A DNA stretch of 42,460 nt from Paracoccaceae bacterium (GTDB lineage: Bacteria; Pseudomonadota; Alphaproteobacteria; Rhodobacterales; Rhodobacteraceae): the NCBI GenBank assembly GCA_013214575.1, contig JABSSD010000116.1:1-42460 (forward strand), given 5' to 3'. The position numbers and the translations under genes were made by a program. The notes under the pieces were generated by a model, which made no database searches, was not told the DNA's origin, and saw nothing but the letters and a program-made list of their open reading frames with translations. This document shows, one piece after another, positions 25,228-35,279 of this stretch. Every line of letters begins with the position of its first letter. The first letter of the stretch is position 1.

Positions 25228-25455
25228 TCAGTGGACCGGCACCGGCACATAATCGTTCTGACGCGCCAGCACAAAGGCCATGTGGCGCTCGGCAACCACC
25301 GCCAGTTGCTTGCCCTCGGCGTCGTGCAACGCATAAAGATGGGTGCGCCCCTTGCCGCCCTTCTGCATCTCTTCGGGCAGATCGGCGACATCGACGGTTT
25401 TCACATAGGCCGCGCGCGATTGAGACTCGCTGTGTTCACGTGTTCGCTGCATCAT
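25228..25455 (-). CDS. DUF1150-family small protein
   Basis: A 75-residue cytoplasmic protein of unknown function, recognised as DUF1150 from YALHDAEGKQLAVV and DYVPVPVH at the end. In alphaproteobacteria this family commonly sits directly after a small heat-shock gene, as here: its start overlaps the hsp20 stop by four bases, which implies coupled translation and heat induction. Confidence 0.8.
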   Translation of the reverse strand: MMQRTREHSESQSRAAYVKTVDVADLPEEMQKGGKGRTHLYALHDAEGKQLAVVAERHMAFVLARQNDYVPVPVH

Positions 25456-25868
25456 TCACTCTTTCTGATGTTGATGGTCTGTACCACGGTTTCCGGACGT
25501 GAGCGGGTCAGGTCCACATGCAGCAGGCCGTTCTCCATGATGGCATCGCCAACTTCGACGCCATCGGCCAGCACAAACATGCGCTGGAATTGCCGCGCCG
25601 CAATCCCCCGGTGCAAAAACACCCGTCCGTCGCTGTCTTCGCTCTGGCGCCCACGGATCACCAATTGGCGGTCCTCGATGGTGATGGTCAGATCGTCCTC
25701 GGCAAACCCGGCGACGGCCAGGGTAATACGATAAGAAAAATCGGATGTTTGTTCGATGTTATAAGGCGGATAGCCCTCGTTGCCCGACTTGGCCGAGCGT
25801 TCCAGCAGCCGTTCCAGTTGCTCGAATCCCAGCATATGTGGGTAAGAGCCCAGAGTGAGTTTTGACAC
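25452..25868 (-). CDS. Small heat-shock protein Hsp20 (IbpA-like)
   Basis: ATP-independent chaperone of 138 residues that binds unfolding proteins. The alpha-crystallin domain spans about 35-125: YNIEQTSDFSYRITLAVAGF, then LTITIEDRQLVIRGRQ and the C-terminal strand with NGLLHVDLTR; the short tail ends INIRK, the IxI-type motif. The start is a GTG at 25868, and its AAGGA ribosome site is enclosed in a small hairpin with the ROSE signature, so translation is probably released by heat. It is cotranscribed with the DUF1150 gene. Confidence 0.92.
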   Translation of the reverse strand: MSKLTLGSYPHMLGFEQLERLLERSAKSGNEGYPPYNIEQTSDFSYRITLAVAGFAEDDLTITIEDRQLVIRGRQSEDSDGRVFLHRGIAARQFQRMFVLADGVEVGDAIMENGLLHVDLTRSRPETVVQTINIRKSE

Positions 25869-25874
25869 GTATTT

Positions 25875-25897
25875 CGTCCTTCAAAGCGTAAGCGACG
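25875..25897 (-). promoter_or_regulatory. ROSE-type RNA thermometer hairpin
   Basis: On the minus strand, CGTC-G-CTT pairs with AAG-GACG around an 8-base loop, leaving a single bulged G. The ribosome site AAGGA is thus sequestered by UCGCU, which fits the ROSE consensus UYGCU with its bulged G. It lies 6 bases before the hsp20 GTG. More hairpins may lie upstream, to about 25930. Confidence 0.7.
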
Positions 25898-26045
25898 GTG
25901 AGAGCAGACCCCAAGGCGGCAGCCTGCGCAGTGAATATGGGAAGAAACTATCATTTTAACAAGAGCAAGAGCTACAGGGTCTAGGCGAAAACATCGTAAA
26001 CGCCTATCCTGCGCCAAGGTCTTTTCCACTTCAGTCGAGTCGCCA

Positions 26046-26270
26046 ATGAACGCCCCCACCGATATTTCCATGAAAACCGATGACGTGCTGAAGGTTGAAC
26101 TCGAAGTGTTCCGCCGCCAGCACCGCGACCTGGACGAGGCGATACATGCGCTGCAGGACAAGGGCACCGGCGATCAGCTAACCATCCGCCGCCTGAAAAA
26201 GCAAAAGCTGTGGCTCAAGGATATCATCGCCATGCTCGAGGACCGGCTGATGCCGGATATTATTGCCTGA
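26046..26270 (+). CDS. YdcH/DUF465-family small protein
   Basis: A 74-residue, charged, mostly helical protein of the DUF465 (YdcH) family, recognised by FRRQHRDLDEAI, IRRLKKQKLWLKDII and the final helix. Such proteins form short antiparallel coiled-coil hairpins; the function is unknown. An ATG at 26070 (MKTDDVL) is an alternative start; neither has a strong ribosome site. It is divergent from hsp20. Confidence 0.8.
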   Translation: MNAPTDISMKTDDVLKVELEVFRRQHRDLDEAIHALQDKGTGDQLTIRRLKKQKLWLKDIIAMLEDRLMPDIIA

Positions 26271-26283
26271 GGCATCCGGCGCC

Positions 26284-26313
26284 GGGTCTACCGGGTCTGG
26301 GTCTACCGGGTCT
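26284..26313. repeat. 15-bp tandem repeat
   Basis: GGGTCTACCGGGTCT occurs twice in exact tandem just after the DUF465 gene. Each unit itself contains GGGTCT twice. Confidence 0.75.
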
Positions 26314-26419
26314 GGGCTTACAGGGGCTGGCCGAAGAATTGGCCAGAATGTTCCACATCACTGACTGATTTTCCAGTGAATAGTCGTCCCATTTTCAGAC
26401 CTTGTCAGAACGGCATCAA

Positions 26420-27352
26420 ATGATTGAAACGCTTTCAGATCTCTACATAAATTTCTTTGGCGCATCGGTTGCCGTGGCCCCGGAATTTCTGCTCCTGTCA
26501 ATACTGGCCGCCTGGATCATCTACCGTTTGCGCAGGCAGACAAACGGCTTCTGGACATGGCTGCTGCCAAAAGAGATCTATACGCATGAGTCTCACTGGC
26601 TTGATCTGAAACTCTTTGCGATGGGCCGGCTGGCGGCTTTCAGCGGGCTCTTTGGCCGGATCTCTCTGCTCACCGTCTCAGCCTATGGCAGCTCGCAGAT
26701 CTTTTCCGGTGGGCTGCTAGGCTCGGTCTCTGCCAGCCCCATCTTATTGGCCCTGATGCTTTGGATCCTGTCCGATTGCGCAACCTACTGGATTCACCGG
26801 CTCCACCACAATCAGCGCCTTCTGTGGTCGCTGCATGCGGTTCACCACAGTGCCCAGGTGATGTCCCCGTTCACCGCCTACAGACAACATCCGCTTGGCT
26901 ATCTCATCATCGTGCCCGTCCACTCCGTTCTGATCGGGGTCGCTCAGGGCTTGCTGATTGGTCCGCTGGCGCCAGAGACCGCAATTGCGCAAATTGCTGG
27001 GGTGAATGCCTTTTTCGTCCTGGCCAATGTCGCGATGGCGAACTTTCACCACTCTCACATCTGGATCAGCTTTGGACCGCTGTTGGAGCGGATCATCATA
27101 TCGCCGGCCCAGCACCAGATTCACCACAGTGACCAGCCGGCGCATTTCAACAAGAATTTTGGTCAGAGCCTGGCCCTGTGGGACTGGATGTTTGGGACGC
27201 TGTTTGTGATCCGGCGCAAAGAGCAGCTGAGTTTTGGTCTGGGCGGTGTGGAAACACAAAAAATGGGCGACCACCGTTTGGTGGCCACCCTTTTATACCC
27301 GTTCCGCAGCCAATTTCGCCGCTTTGGGAAATCCGGGTCTACCCCGCAATAG
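26420..27352 (+). CDS. Fatty acid hydroxylase/sterol desaturase family membrane protein
   Basis: Di-iron membrane oxygenase of 310 residues. The histidine clusters HRLHH, HAVHH, FHHSH and QHQIHHSDQPAHFN are the metal ligands of PF04116, and four or more hydrophobic segments alternate with them. It hydroxylates or desaturates a lipid chain; bacterial members act on sterols, carotenoids, ornithine lipids or fatty acids, and the sequence does not decide which. The frame opens with a TTG at 26402; I prefer the ATG at 26420. It converges on the small exported protein gene 15 bp downstream. Confidence 0.82.
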   Translation: MIETLSDLYINFFGASVAVAPEFLLLSILAAWIIYRLRRQTNGFWTWLLPKEIYTHESHWLDLKLFAMGRLAAFSGLFGRISLLTVSAYGSSQIFSGGLLGSVSASPILLALMLWILSDCATYWIHRLHHNQRLLWSLHAVHHSAQVMSPFTAYRQHPLGYLIIVPVHSVLIGVAQGLLIGPLAPETAIAQIAGVNAFFVLANVAMANFHHSHIWISFGPLLERIIISPAQHQIHHSDQPAHFNKNFGQSLALWDWMFGTLFVIRRKEQLSFGLGGVETQKMGDHRLVATLLYPFRSQFRRFGKSGSTPQ

Positions 27353-27366
27353 TCTTTTGGTATTGA

Positions 27367-27627
27367 TCAGAACTTGAGCACGGTGAAATTGCCCGAGGTA
27401 CTGCTGCCGTTGCGGGTGACCGTCGCGCCAGAAGACGCTGTGGAGCCGGTGGCAATCCACGCAATCAAACCAATAAGCGCGATGCTGATCAGCGCCTTTT
27501 CACCGTTGCTGGGGCCACTTGATGTCGGCACGGTTACCGTTCCAGCAGCAACAGGTGCAACACTGGCCAGGGTCAGGGCCAAGCTGGCGGATAAAATGGC
27601 AGCTGTGAATAGTTTTGGTAGGCTCAT
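27367..27627 (-). CDS. Small exported or membrane-anchored protein, function unknown
   Basis: An 86-residue protein not recognised from any family. It has a clear signal peptide (MSLPKLFTAAILSASLALTL..., cut near PVAA), a second hydrophobic segment (ALISIALIGLIAWIATG, about 45-61) and a Ser/Thr/Gly-rich tail. The ATG at 27627 with AGGAA about 9 bases upstream is chosen over an upstream in-frame start at 27723 because it places the signal peptide at the N-terminus. Confidence 0.6.
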   Translation of the reverse strand: MSLPKLFTAAILSASLALTLASVAPVAAGTVTVPTSSGPSNGEKALISIALIGLIAWIATGSTASSGATVTRNGSSTSGNFTVLKF

Positions 27628-27938
27628 ATAAAATATTCCTAGAAACGTCTGAGTGTTACGGGAAAACTCTTTCGAGTTGCCGCATAAATAGTGCAGCCCT
27701 TTTTTAGGTCGTGACGATCTCATAAATCAAGAGTGTTGACGTGTCGTTATGAACCGCCTTCCCTTTTTATATGTCGCCGGTTTTTCAGGCCAGTCTCCCG
27801 CTGGTTGAATTTGCCGGCGCTGATATACCGCCCCATTGCCGCATTGCGCAGGCCCGGGTTTACCCTATAGTGCCCGCTTCTCTTTCACCCCGGCGGAGGC
27901 ATCCCGCGCACCGCAGTAAGACAAGGGACGAGGCACTA

Positions 27939-28427
27939 ATGGCCGACATCAAAGTGGGTATCATCATGGGCAGCCAGTCGGACTGGCCCACCATGAAAGA
28001 AGCCGCCAATATTCTCGACGAGCTGGGCGTGGCCTATGAGGCCAAGATCGTCTCGGCCCACCGCACCCCCGACCGGCTGTGGAGCTATGGCAAATCCGCC
28101 GCTGACCGTGGTTTGCAGGTGATCATCGCAGGTGCTGGCGGTGCCGCGCATCTGCCCGGCATGGTGGCCTCAAAAACCCGCATTCCCGTGGTTGGGGTGC
28201 CGGTGCAGACCCGGGCGCTGTCGGGCGTCGACTCGCTCTATTCCATCGTGCAGATGCCCAAGGGTTTCCCGGTTGCCACCATGGCCATCGGCGCGGCCGG
28301 GGCGGCCAATGCCGGCCTGATGGCGGCTGCTATCCTGGCCCTGCAGGACGCTGACCTAGCTGTCCGCCTGACCGCCTGGCGCGACGCCCTGTCGGCCTCT
28401 ATCCCCGAGGAGCCAGTGGATGACTGA
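27939..28427 (+). CDS. purE: N5-carboxyaminoimidazole ribonucleotide mutase
   Basis: Purine biosynthesis enzyme converting N5-CAIR to CAIR; 162 residues, class I Pur[10 protein letters not shown] near the N-terminus, SAHRTPDRL and the Gly-rich [11 protein letters not shown] are family hallmarks. The ATG at 27939 gives the standard length and has GAGG upstream. The stop overlaps purK by 8 bp, so the pair forms an operon. Confidence 0.95.
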   Translation: MADIKVGIIMGSQSDWPTMKEAANILDELGVAYEAKIVSAHRTPDRLWSYGKSAADRGLQVIIAGAGGAAHLPGMVASKTRIPVVGVPVQTRALSGVDSLYSIVQMPKGFPVATMAIGAAGAANAGLMAAAILALQDADLAVRLTAWRDALSASIPEEPVDD

Positions 28428-29496
28428 TGCCCTGAAACCCGGTGCCACCATTGGAATCTTAGGCGGTGGCCAGTTGGGCCGGATGCTGTCGGTTGCCGCC
28501 TCGCGGCTTGGCTTTGTCTGCCATATCTATGAACCCGGTGCCAATCCACCCGCCGGTCAGGTGGCCGATCGTGTCACCACCGCAGGCTACGACGACGTCG
28601 AGGCCCTCACGGCCTTTGCCGCCTCGGTGGATGTGATCACCTATGAGTTTGAGAACATCCCCACCGAAGCGCTGGACATTCTCGAACGGCAATGCCCGAT
28701 CCGTCCCGGCCGCGAGGCGCTGCGGATCAGTCAGGACCGGCTGACCGAGAAGAATTTCCTGCAGGGTCTGGGGCTGATCACGGCGCCTTTTGCCGATATC
28801 ACCGATCAGGCCAGTCTGGACGCCGCACTGGCAGAGATCGGCGCCCCGGCGATCCTGAAAACCCGCCGCTTTGGCTATGACGGCAAGGGACAGGCGCGGA
28901 TCAAGACGCTCGCCGATGCGCCACAGGCGCTGGCGGATATGGCGGGTGCCCCGGCGCTACTTGAAGGCTTCATTGACTTCAGCCACGAGGTGTCGGTGAT
29001 TGCCGCGCGTGGCTTGCAGGGCGATGTCGCCTGTTATGACCCGGGTGAGAACGTCCATACCGACGGCATTCTGGATACCACCACCGTGCCGGCCAAACTG
29101 AGTGGCCGTCAGCGCATGGATGCGGTTCTGCTGGCGGCACGGATCCTGAACGAGCTGGATTATGTCGGTGTTCTGGGGGTTGAGCTGTTTGTGACGCCCG
29201 CCGGTCTGGTGGTCAATGAAATCGCGCCGCGGGTTCATAATTCAGGCCACTGGACCCAGAACGGTTGCAGCGTCGATCAGTTTGAACAGCACATCCGTGC
29301 GGTGGTTGGCTGGCCTCTGGGCGACGGTCAACGGCACAGTGACGTGGTGATGGAAAACCTGATCGGCGACGATATGGACCGGCTGCCCGATCTGGCGAAA
29401 GAAGCCGATTGTGCCCTTCACCTCTACGGCAAGGCACTGACCAAACCGGGCCGCAAGATGGGCCATGTGAACCGCATCATCCGCAAAAAGGGCTGA
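28420..29496 (+). CDS. purK: N5-carboxyaminoimidazole ribonucleotide synthetase
   Basis: ATP-grasp enzyme of 358 residues that makes N5-CAIR from AIR, bicarbonate and ATP, the step before PurE. It opens with [13 protein letters not shown], then [13 protein letters not shown] in the ATP-grasp fold and [14 protein letters not shown], the conserved metal and substrate segment. Complete and in the usual order after purE. Confidence 0.96.
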   Translation: MTDALKPGATIGILGGGQLGRMLSVAASRLGFVCHIYEPGANPPAGQVADRVTTAGYDDVEALTAFAASVDVITYEFENIPTEALDILERQCPIRPGREALRISQDRLTEKNFLQGLGLITAPFADITDQASLDAALAEIGAPAILKTRRFGYDGKGQARIKTLADAPQALADMAGAPALLEGFIDFSHEVSVIAARGLQGDVACYDPGENVHTDGILDTTTVPAKLSGRQRMDAVLLAARILNELDYVGVLGVELFVTPAGLVVNEIAPRVHNSGHWTQNGCSVDQFEQHIRAVVGWPLGDGQRHSDVVMENLIGDDMDRLPDLAKEADCALHLYGKALTKPGRKMGHVNRIIRKKG

Positions 29497-29499
29497 CCG

Positions 29500-29557
29500 C
29501 CTCAGCCGGTGCCCGCAACAGCCGCCAATCGGCGGGGGTTGCGGGCATCGGCTGAGG
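29500..29557. terminator. 58-bp nested palindrome between convergent genes
   Basis: Outer arms of 20 bp (29500-29519 and 29538-29557) match with a single mismatch; the loop holds its own CCGCC/GGCGG hairpin. It starts 3 bases after purK and lies 18 bp from the end of the leftward hydrolase gene, so it may stop transcription from both sides, although no T run flanks it. Confidence 0.7.
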
Positions 29558-29574
29558 GCTCTCGGCCAAACAGA

Positions 29575-30411
29575 TTAATCCGTTGCGTCGGTCTCGTCGA
29601 TCGCGGCCCCGCGACCGCAGCCCAGCCCCTTGCAGGCCTCCTCGATGACGCCCAGCACCGAGTCGATCCAACTCATCGTTTCGTCGAAACGGCCAAATTC
29701 GATAAAATGCAGCACCTGCACGATGACCTTGGAGTTGTTCATCATGAAGGTATGGGTGACGGGAAGCGTCAGATGCTCGGTCATGCCCTCGACCATAGTA
29801 GAGCGGACCGAAACCTTGCCATCATCCGGCCCCTCAATCAGCTTGGAGAACACCGGGTTGATTGAATTGTCACCGGCAATCACCCCCAAAGGGAAATCCA
29901 CCGCGGGCAGCTGTTCCGGCAGCCCATCCGGGCCGGTGCCCAGCTGCATCCCCGCCGGGCCGTTCAGCAGGCCAAACACCTCCCAGTCGCCCAGCTCATC
30001 CACCAGTTCACTGCCGTGATTGGGCGGGCCCAGCATGACGGCGCGGCCCAGGTTTTTGGGGTGGTTGTCTTGCAGCCAATAGCGCAGCAGGATGCCGCCC
30101 ATGGAATGAGTGACAAAATGCACCGGCCGATCACCGCAGTCGGCCACCGCCTTCGGCAGGGTCAGATCTGCCAGCGCCGAGATCGGCAGATCGGTTGAGG
30201 GGTAGCCGGGCACCACCACCCTATAGCCGCGCGCCTTGAACACCTGCTCCATCACCGCAAATGAGGCCTCGCTGCGCGCCAGCCCGTGCAGCAGGATCAC
30301 ACAGCCCCCAGGACCGGCACTGGGACCAGCACTGGCCGGTGAGGATAGCGGCAGCAGCGCCAGCGGCAGCAGCAAGGTGATGGCCAGCAGGCCGTATCTG
30401 AAGTCTTTCAT
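29575..30411 (-). CDS. Exported alpha/beta hydrolase, lipase-like
   Basis: Serine hydrolase of 278 residues with an N-terminal signal peptide (YGLLAITLLLPLALLPL... to about residue 28). The oxyanion segment is VILLHGLARS, the nucleophile elbow is THSMGG, and GPPNHGSELVD matches PGAP1/LipA-type lipase relatives. The C-terminal part offers THTFMM with the catalytic His. Probably a periplasmic lipase or esterase. It is followed leftward by the large palindrome. Confidence 0.8.
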   Translation of the reverse strand: MKDFRYGLLAITLLLPLALLPLSSPASAGPSAGPGGCVILLHGLARSEASFAVMEQVFKARGYRVVVPGYPSTDLPISALADLTLPKAVADCGDRPVHFVTHSMGGILLRYWLQDNHPKNLGRAVMLGPPNHGSELVDELGDWEVFGLLNGPAGMQLGTGPDGLPEQLPAVDFPLGVIAGDNSINPVFSKLIEGPDDGKVSVRSTMVEGMTEHLTLPVTHTFMMNNSKVIVQVLHFIEFGRFDETMSWIDSVLGVIEEACKGLGCGRGAAIDETDATD

Positions 30412-30465
30412 ACGGTGAAGATAATCCCAAACTGGCGCCAGTGATACCCCAGTGATACCCCTTGT

Positions 30466-31317
30466 TCAGCCCGGGGTCCCCGGGGGGGCCTGGGTGATAA
30501 CCAGCGCGATGCCGCCCAGCACCACCAGCGTCCCGATCAACAATTGCACCGACAGGCTCTCTCCCAATCCGATCGCCCCGACCAGAATGGCAATCACCGG
30601 CACGCTCAGTTGCACCGTGGCCGCCACCGCGGGTTGCAGCTGCGGCAACACCCGGTACCACAGCGCATATCCCAGCCCTGAGGTCACCGCACCGGAGACA
30701 ATCGCCAGACCTGCGCCGGCCACAGATATCGCCATCGGCTCGGCCAGCCACCAGGTCAGCGGCAGCAGCATCACACTTGCCCAGATGAAATTCTGCGTTG
30801 TCGCGGCCAGCGGCGCACGCACCTGCCGTCCCAGCAGACTGTAGATCGCCCAGCCCAGCCCCGCCGTCCCCATATAGGCCGCGCCGGTCAGGGGCACCTG
30901 CACCGATCCTGTCGGCCACAGCACATAGGCCAGACCCGCAAAGGCCAGCAGCGCCCCCAGAGCTTGCGCCGGCGCCACCACCGCCCCTCGCAGCGCGCCC
31001 CAGCCAAACATGGTGATCTGCACAACGCCAAACAGGATCAGCGCCCCCAGCCCGGCGTCCAGATTGCGATAGGCCAGCGAGAAGCCGATCATATACAGCG
31101 CCAGCGCGCCGCCGCCAAACAGGCTCATCCGGGGTGATTGCGACAGGCTTTGCCGCCGCCAGCGACACAGACCCAGCAACATCACCACCCCGGCAATCAG
31201 CCGGATCTGCGCAAAACCCAGCGCGCTGATATCCCCCGATCCAACCGCCAAACGGTTCAATATGGAATTGCCGGCAAAGGCCAGCATGACCACCCCTGTC
31301 AGAAATATCAGCCGCAT
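30466..31317 (-). CDS. EamA/DMT-family transporter
   Basis: Inner-membrane protein of 283 residues with about ten hydrophobic segments in two EamA repeats (for example LIFLTGVVMLAFAGN, TAAYMGTAGLGWAIYSLLG, LIGTLVVLGGIALVIT). Members export metabolites such as amino acids; the substrate is unknown. The frame is open to 31431, but the ATG at 31317 has GAGG 8 bases upstream and begins at the first membrane segment, so I choose it. Confidence 0.85.
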   Translation of the reverse strand: MRLIFLTGVVMLAFAGNSILNRLAVGSGDISALGFAQIRLIAGVVMLLGLCRWRRQSLSQSPRMSLFGGGALALYMIGFSLAYRNLDAGLGALILFGVVQITMFGWGALRGAVVAPAQALGALLAFAGLAYVLWPTGSVQVPLTGAAYMGTAGLGWAIYSLLGRQVRAPLAATTQNFIWASVMLLPLTWWLAEPMAISVAGAGLAIVSGAVTSGLGYALWYRVLPQLQPAVAATVQLSVPVIAILVGAIGLGESLSVQLLIGTLVVLGGIALVITQAPPGTPG

Positions 31318-31490
31318 GCCCAAGCCTCGCCATTGGTCGGCCCCGTTGGGGCTGGTTGTTCTCAAGTCCCAGCCTGCCATCACCTTGGCCACAGCGGCAA
31401 CAGCAATCCTCACAATCCTTGCCGCCCCCACCCTTTCTGGCCGGTGACCGGTTTAGGGAACCTGAGGCCGCCCCAAGGCGACCCCAGTTG

Positions 31491-31739
31491 TCAAATCCAA
31501 TGCGGCAAACTGCGCAGGGGCTGGTCGCTTATCACCGGCAAACCGATATCCTTGCGCATATGGTCGCTCAGTGGCGGAGACAGCATTGCCACCGGTGTCT
31601 TGCGCACCATCAGGTGCCGCAGCAAGGCGCTCAGCACCCGCCACTTGCCAAAGTCGGCGGTGATTTGCAGCAGCGCAGCATTCAGGTCCGCAAACGGCGA
31701 TCTGGATTCAAGTCGTGTCATGATGTTTAGCCCCTGCAT
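31491..31739 (-). CDS. DUF1127-like small protein
   Basis: Short protein of 82 residues whose end, LSDHMRKDIGLPV, is the DUF1127 core (LSDHxLRDIGL). Preceding residues include a hydrophobic helix (ADFGKWRVLSALLRHL). DUF1127 proteins in alphaproteobacteria bind RNA or affect phosphate and carbon metabolism in a few studied cases. AAGGAG about 10 bases upstream supports the ATG at 31739; 31721 is an alternative with AGGGG. Confidence 0.6.
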   Translation of the reverse strand: MQGLNIMTRLESRSPFADLNAALLQITADFGKWRVLSALLRHLMVRKTPVAMLSPPLSDHMRKDIGLPVISDQPLRSLPHWI

Positions 31740-31745
31740 AAACAC

Positions 31746-32184
31746 AGAGCTCCTTGGGTTGAGTTGAGATTTGGTTGGGCAGAGAGCAGACGGCAGATAG
31801 CCGCGGCTCAGGCCCGGTTCAGGCCCGGTCAGACTTCAGATGTGAAGAAACGTGTTGCCGCCAAGGCAGGATCAGCAGGTTCGCTGGGCCTGCGTTATGA
31901 CCCATTGGCCAGCAGAGCGAAGACGAGAACATGTTGCGGTATGGATCATGAGACGCCTCCTGTGGCTATGGGTTGAACACAAGGCCGCTGATAGCAGAAA
32001 AGCCGCCACAACCATAGAGGGAAAATCGTAAGGGGTATAAACTGTTGCCCATGCGCGACAGGCGCCAGCGACACTGGGCGGCCAGAAATTCACCGCGGCA
32101 ATTGCTTTGGTGTCTATTCCCTGACCTGCCATTTCTTCTTTGTAAAAATACTCTCGCCGAAGGCAGCCTGACCTGGCGGGGCTC
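31746..32184. other. Intergenic stretch before the groEL terminator
   Basis: I see no convincing gene. It contains the upstream region of the DUF1127 gene and an exact 11-bp tandem repeat, TCAGGCCCGGT, at 31808-31829. A frame on the minus strand (31872-32186) gives a protein with no recognisable features. Confidence 0.45.
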
Positions 32185-32216
32185 AAATAAAAAAGGGGCC
32201 GCCCGAAGGCGACCCC
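32185..32216 (-). terminator. Rho-independent terminator of groESL
   Basis: On the minus strand GGGGTCGCC and GGCGGCCCC pair with one mismatch around TTCG, followed by TTTTTTATTT. It lies 95 bp after the groEL stop. Confidence 0.9.
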
Positions 32217-32310
32217 AATTCATCCGGTAGGATGGCGTGATTTACCCGCTCAGCAGGCCGTCCAAAAGGAAGGCCGCCTGGCGGGCTTCACAAGTCCAAA
32301 GGACCTGTGA

Positions 32311-33960
<1,650 letters not shown>

Positions 33961-34021
33961 TTATTCTCCTCGAGAAAATCTGTATATGTGAGCGATAGTG
34001 GGATCAGAGACGCCGGGTGGC

Positions 34022-34309
34022 TTACTCGATGATGCCCATGATGTCGCTTTCTTTCATCATCAGCAGCTCTTCGCCGTCGACGGTGACTTCGGTGCCGGAC
34101 CATTTGCCGAACAGGATCGTGTCGCCTGCTTTTACCGACATGTCGATCAGCTCACCGCTGTCCTTGCGAGCGCCTTCGCCGATTGCGACGACTTGGCCTT
34201 CGCTTGGCTTTTCCTTGGCGGATTCAGGAATGATCAGTCCACCAGAAGTTTTTTCGTCACTTTCGGTGCGACGAACCAGAACGCGGTCGTGAAGCGGTTT
34301 CAATGCCAT
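34022..34309 (-). CDS. groES: 10-kDa co-chaperonin GroES
   Basis: Lid of the GroEL chamber, 95 residues, complete: [10 protein letters not shown] at the start, the mobile loop ([14 protein letters not shown]) and [19 protein letters not shown] precedes the ATG. It is transcribed with groEL behind a CIRCE operator. Confidence 0.98.
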   Translation of the reverse strand: MALKPLHDRVLVRRTESDEKTSGGLIIPESAKEKPSEGQVVAIGEGARKDSGELIDMSVKAGDTILFGKWSGTEVTVDGEELLMMKESDIMGIIE

Positions 34310-34375
34310 CTTTGCAGCTCCTTTAAAGGATCAAAGGTTATAATTCCAGGACACCCTACGCCGTGGCAGGGGCCA

Positions 34376-34402
34376 TTATCACTCACATCAAGTGAGTGCT
34401 AA
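34376..34402 (-). promoter_or_regulatory. CIRCE operator of groESL
   Basis: TTATCACTC, nine bases, GAGTGCTAA, which matches the consensus TTAGCACTC-N9-GAGTGCTAA at all but one position. It lies 67 bp before groES. HrcA should repress the operon here; hrcA is not in the window. Confidence 0.93.
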
Positions 34403-34457
34403 CGAGGGATAGCTAGGCAGTGCATAGGCATGTGTCAACATCACCCGCGCAGTTTTT

Positions 34458-35135
34458 TCAGACCTTTGCCTGCTGCCAGCTGTAAGCCCAGTGTTTCAAG
34501 CCGTCCGAGCCCTGCGGGGCCAGCGCATAGACGCCGATCGAGACCTTCTCGAACCAGCCATAATGGTTATCGCGCATTAAACCTGTGGCCGCAGCAACGC
34601 CGGTGGCCGATGCCACGTCTCGCCCCCTCGCCGGGCTGTTGTCGGCCAGATAGGCGGCGCAGCGCAGGGCATCCTGCCGGTAACCGGTGACAATGCCATG
34701 CCGGGTGGCACCGCCAGCATTGGGGTCGCCCTGAAGCCGGTCGAACTCGCGCAACAGGCGCGCCTGTTTCTTCTTGGACTTGCGCGGCGCATAGGGGCCG
34801 GGATCACAGTGTACCTCGGCGCGGCCATCACCCAGCACGGTGATCAGCCCCAGCCCCAGCCGGCGGCACATCGCCAGATTGTCCTTGAGCATCCGCCGCG
34901 CCTGTTTGCCTTTGGGTTTGGGCACCGCGATATAGACAAGATCACTGAGCGCCAGCCGGCTGATTGCCTGATGGAACAGCGACAGCGAAAACCGCAGCTT
35001 CAGCTCGACCACCACCACCGGGTCATCGCCACGCCGCGCCACCACATCGGCGGCACCCACCTCGCCCTTGACGGTATAGCCCTGACGTTCCAGCAGCGCC
35101 TTGATTGGCGGGTAGAGTTGATCTTCGCGATTCAT
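34458..35135 (-). CDS. DUF2161-family PD-(D/E)XK nuclease-like protein
   Basis: A 225-residue protein of the DUF2161 family, common in Rhodobacterales and of unproven function. A restriction-nuclease-like core is visible near the N-terminus: DVVARRGDDPVVVVELKL has the Asp and the E-x-K pair of the PD-(D/E)XK fold. A basic region follows (RKSKKKQARLLREF), then a winged-helix-like C-terminus (YRQDALRCAAYLADN, ATGVAAATGLMRDNHYGWF). DNA cleavage or binding is an inference. It is divergent from the pyrophosphatase gene. Confidence 0.75.
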   Translation of the reverse strand: MNREDQLYPPIKALLERQGYTVKGEVGAADVVARRGDDPVVVVELKLRFSLSLFHQAISRLALSDLVYIAVPKPKGKQARRMLKDNLAMCRRLGLGLITVLGDGRAEVHCDPGPYAPRKSKKKQARLLREFDRLQGDPNAGGATRHGIVTGYRQDALRCAAYLADNSPARGRDVASATGVAAATGLMRDNHYGWFEKVSIGVYALAPQGSDGLKHWAYSWQQAKV

Positions 35136-35279
35136 CCGCCGACCCTACCTCCATGCGGCGACGGGAGACACAATAAACTCGGCGCTGCAAACTGTGGACC
35201 GCAGGGCAGCCTCGGCGGGGTGACAAGTGGGGTCACCCTGTTATAAGGCGCGCAAACTCTCCGTTGACGATAGGATCGC

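Noticed and set aside
31872-32186. Possible small minus-strand gene before the groEL terminator
   Set aside because: It has no recognisable domain or ribosome site; the composition looks like chance.
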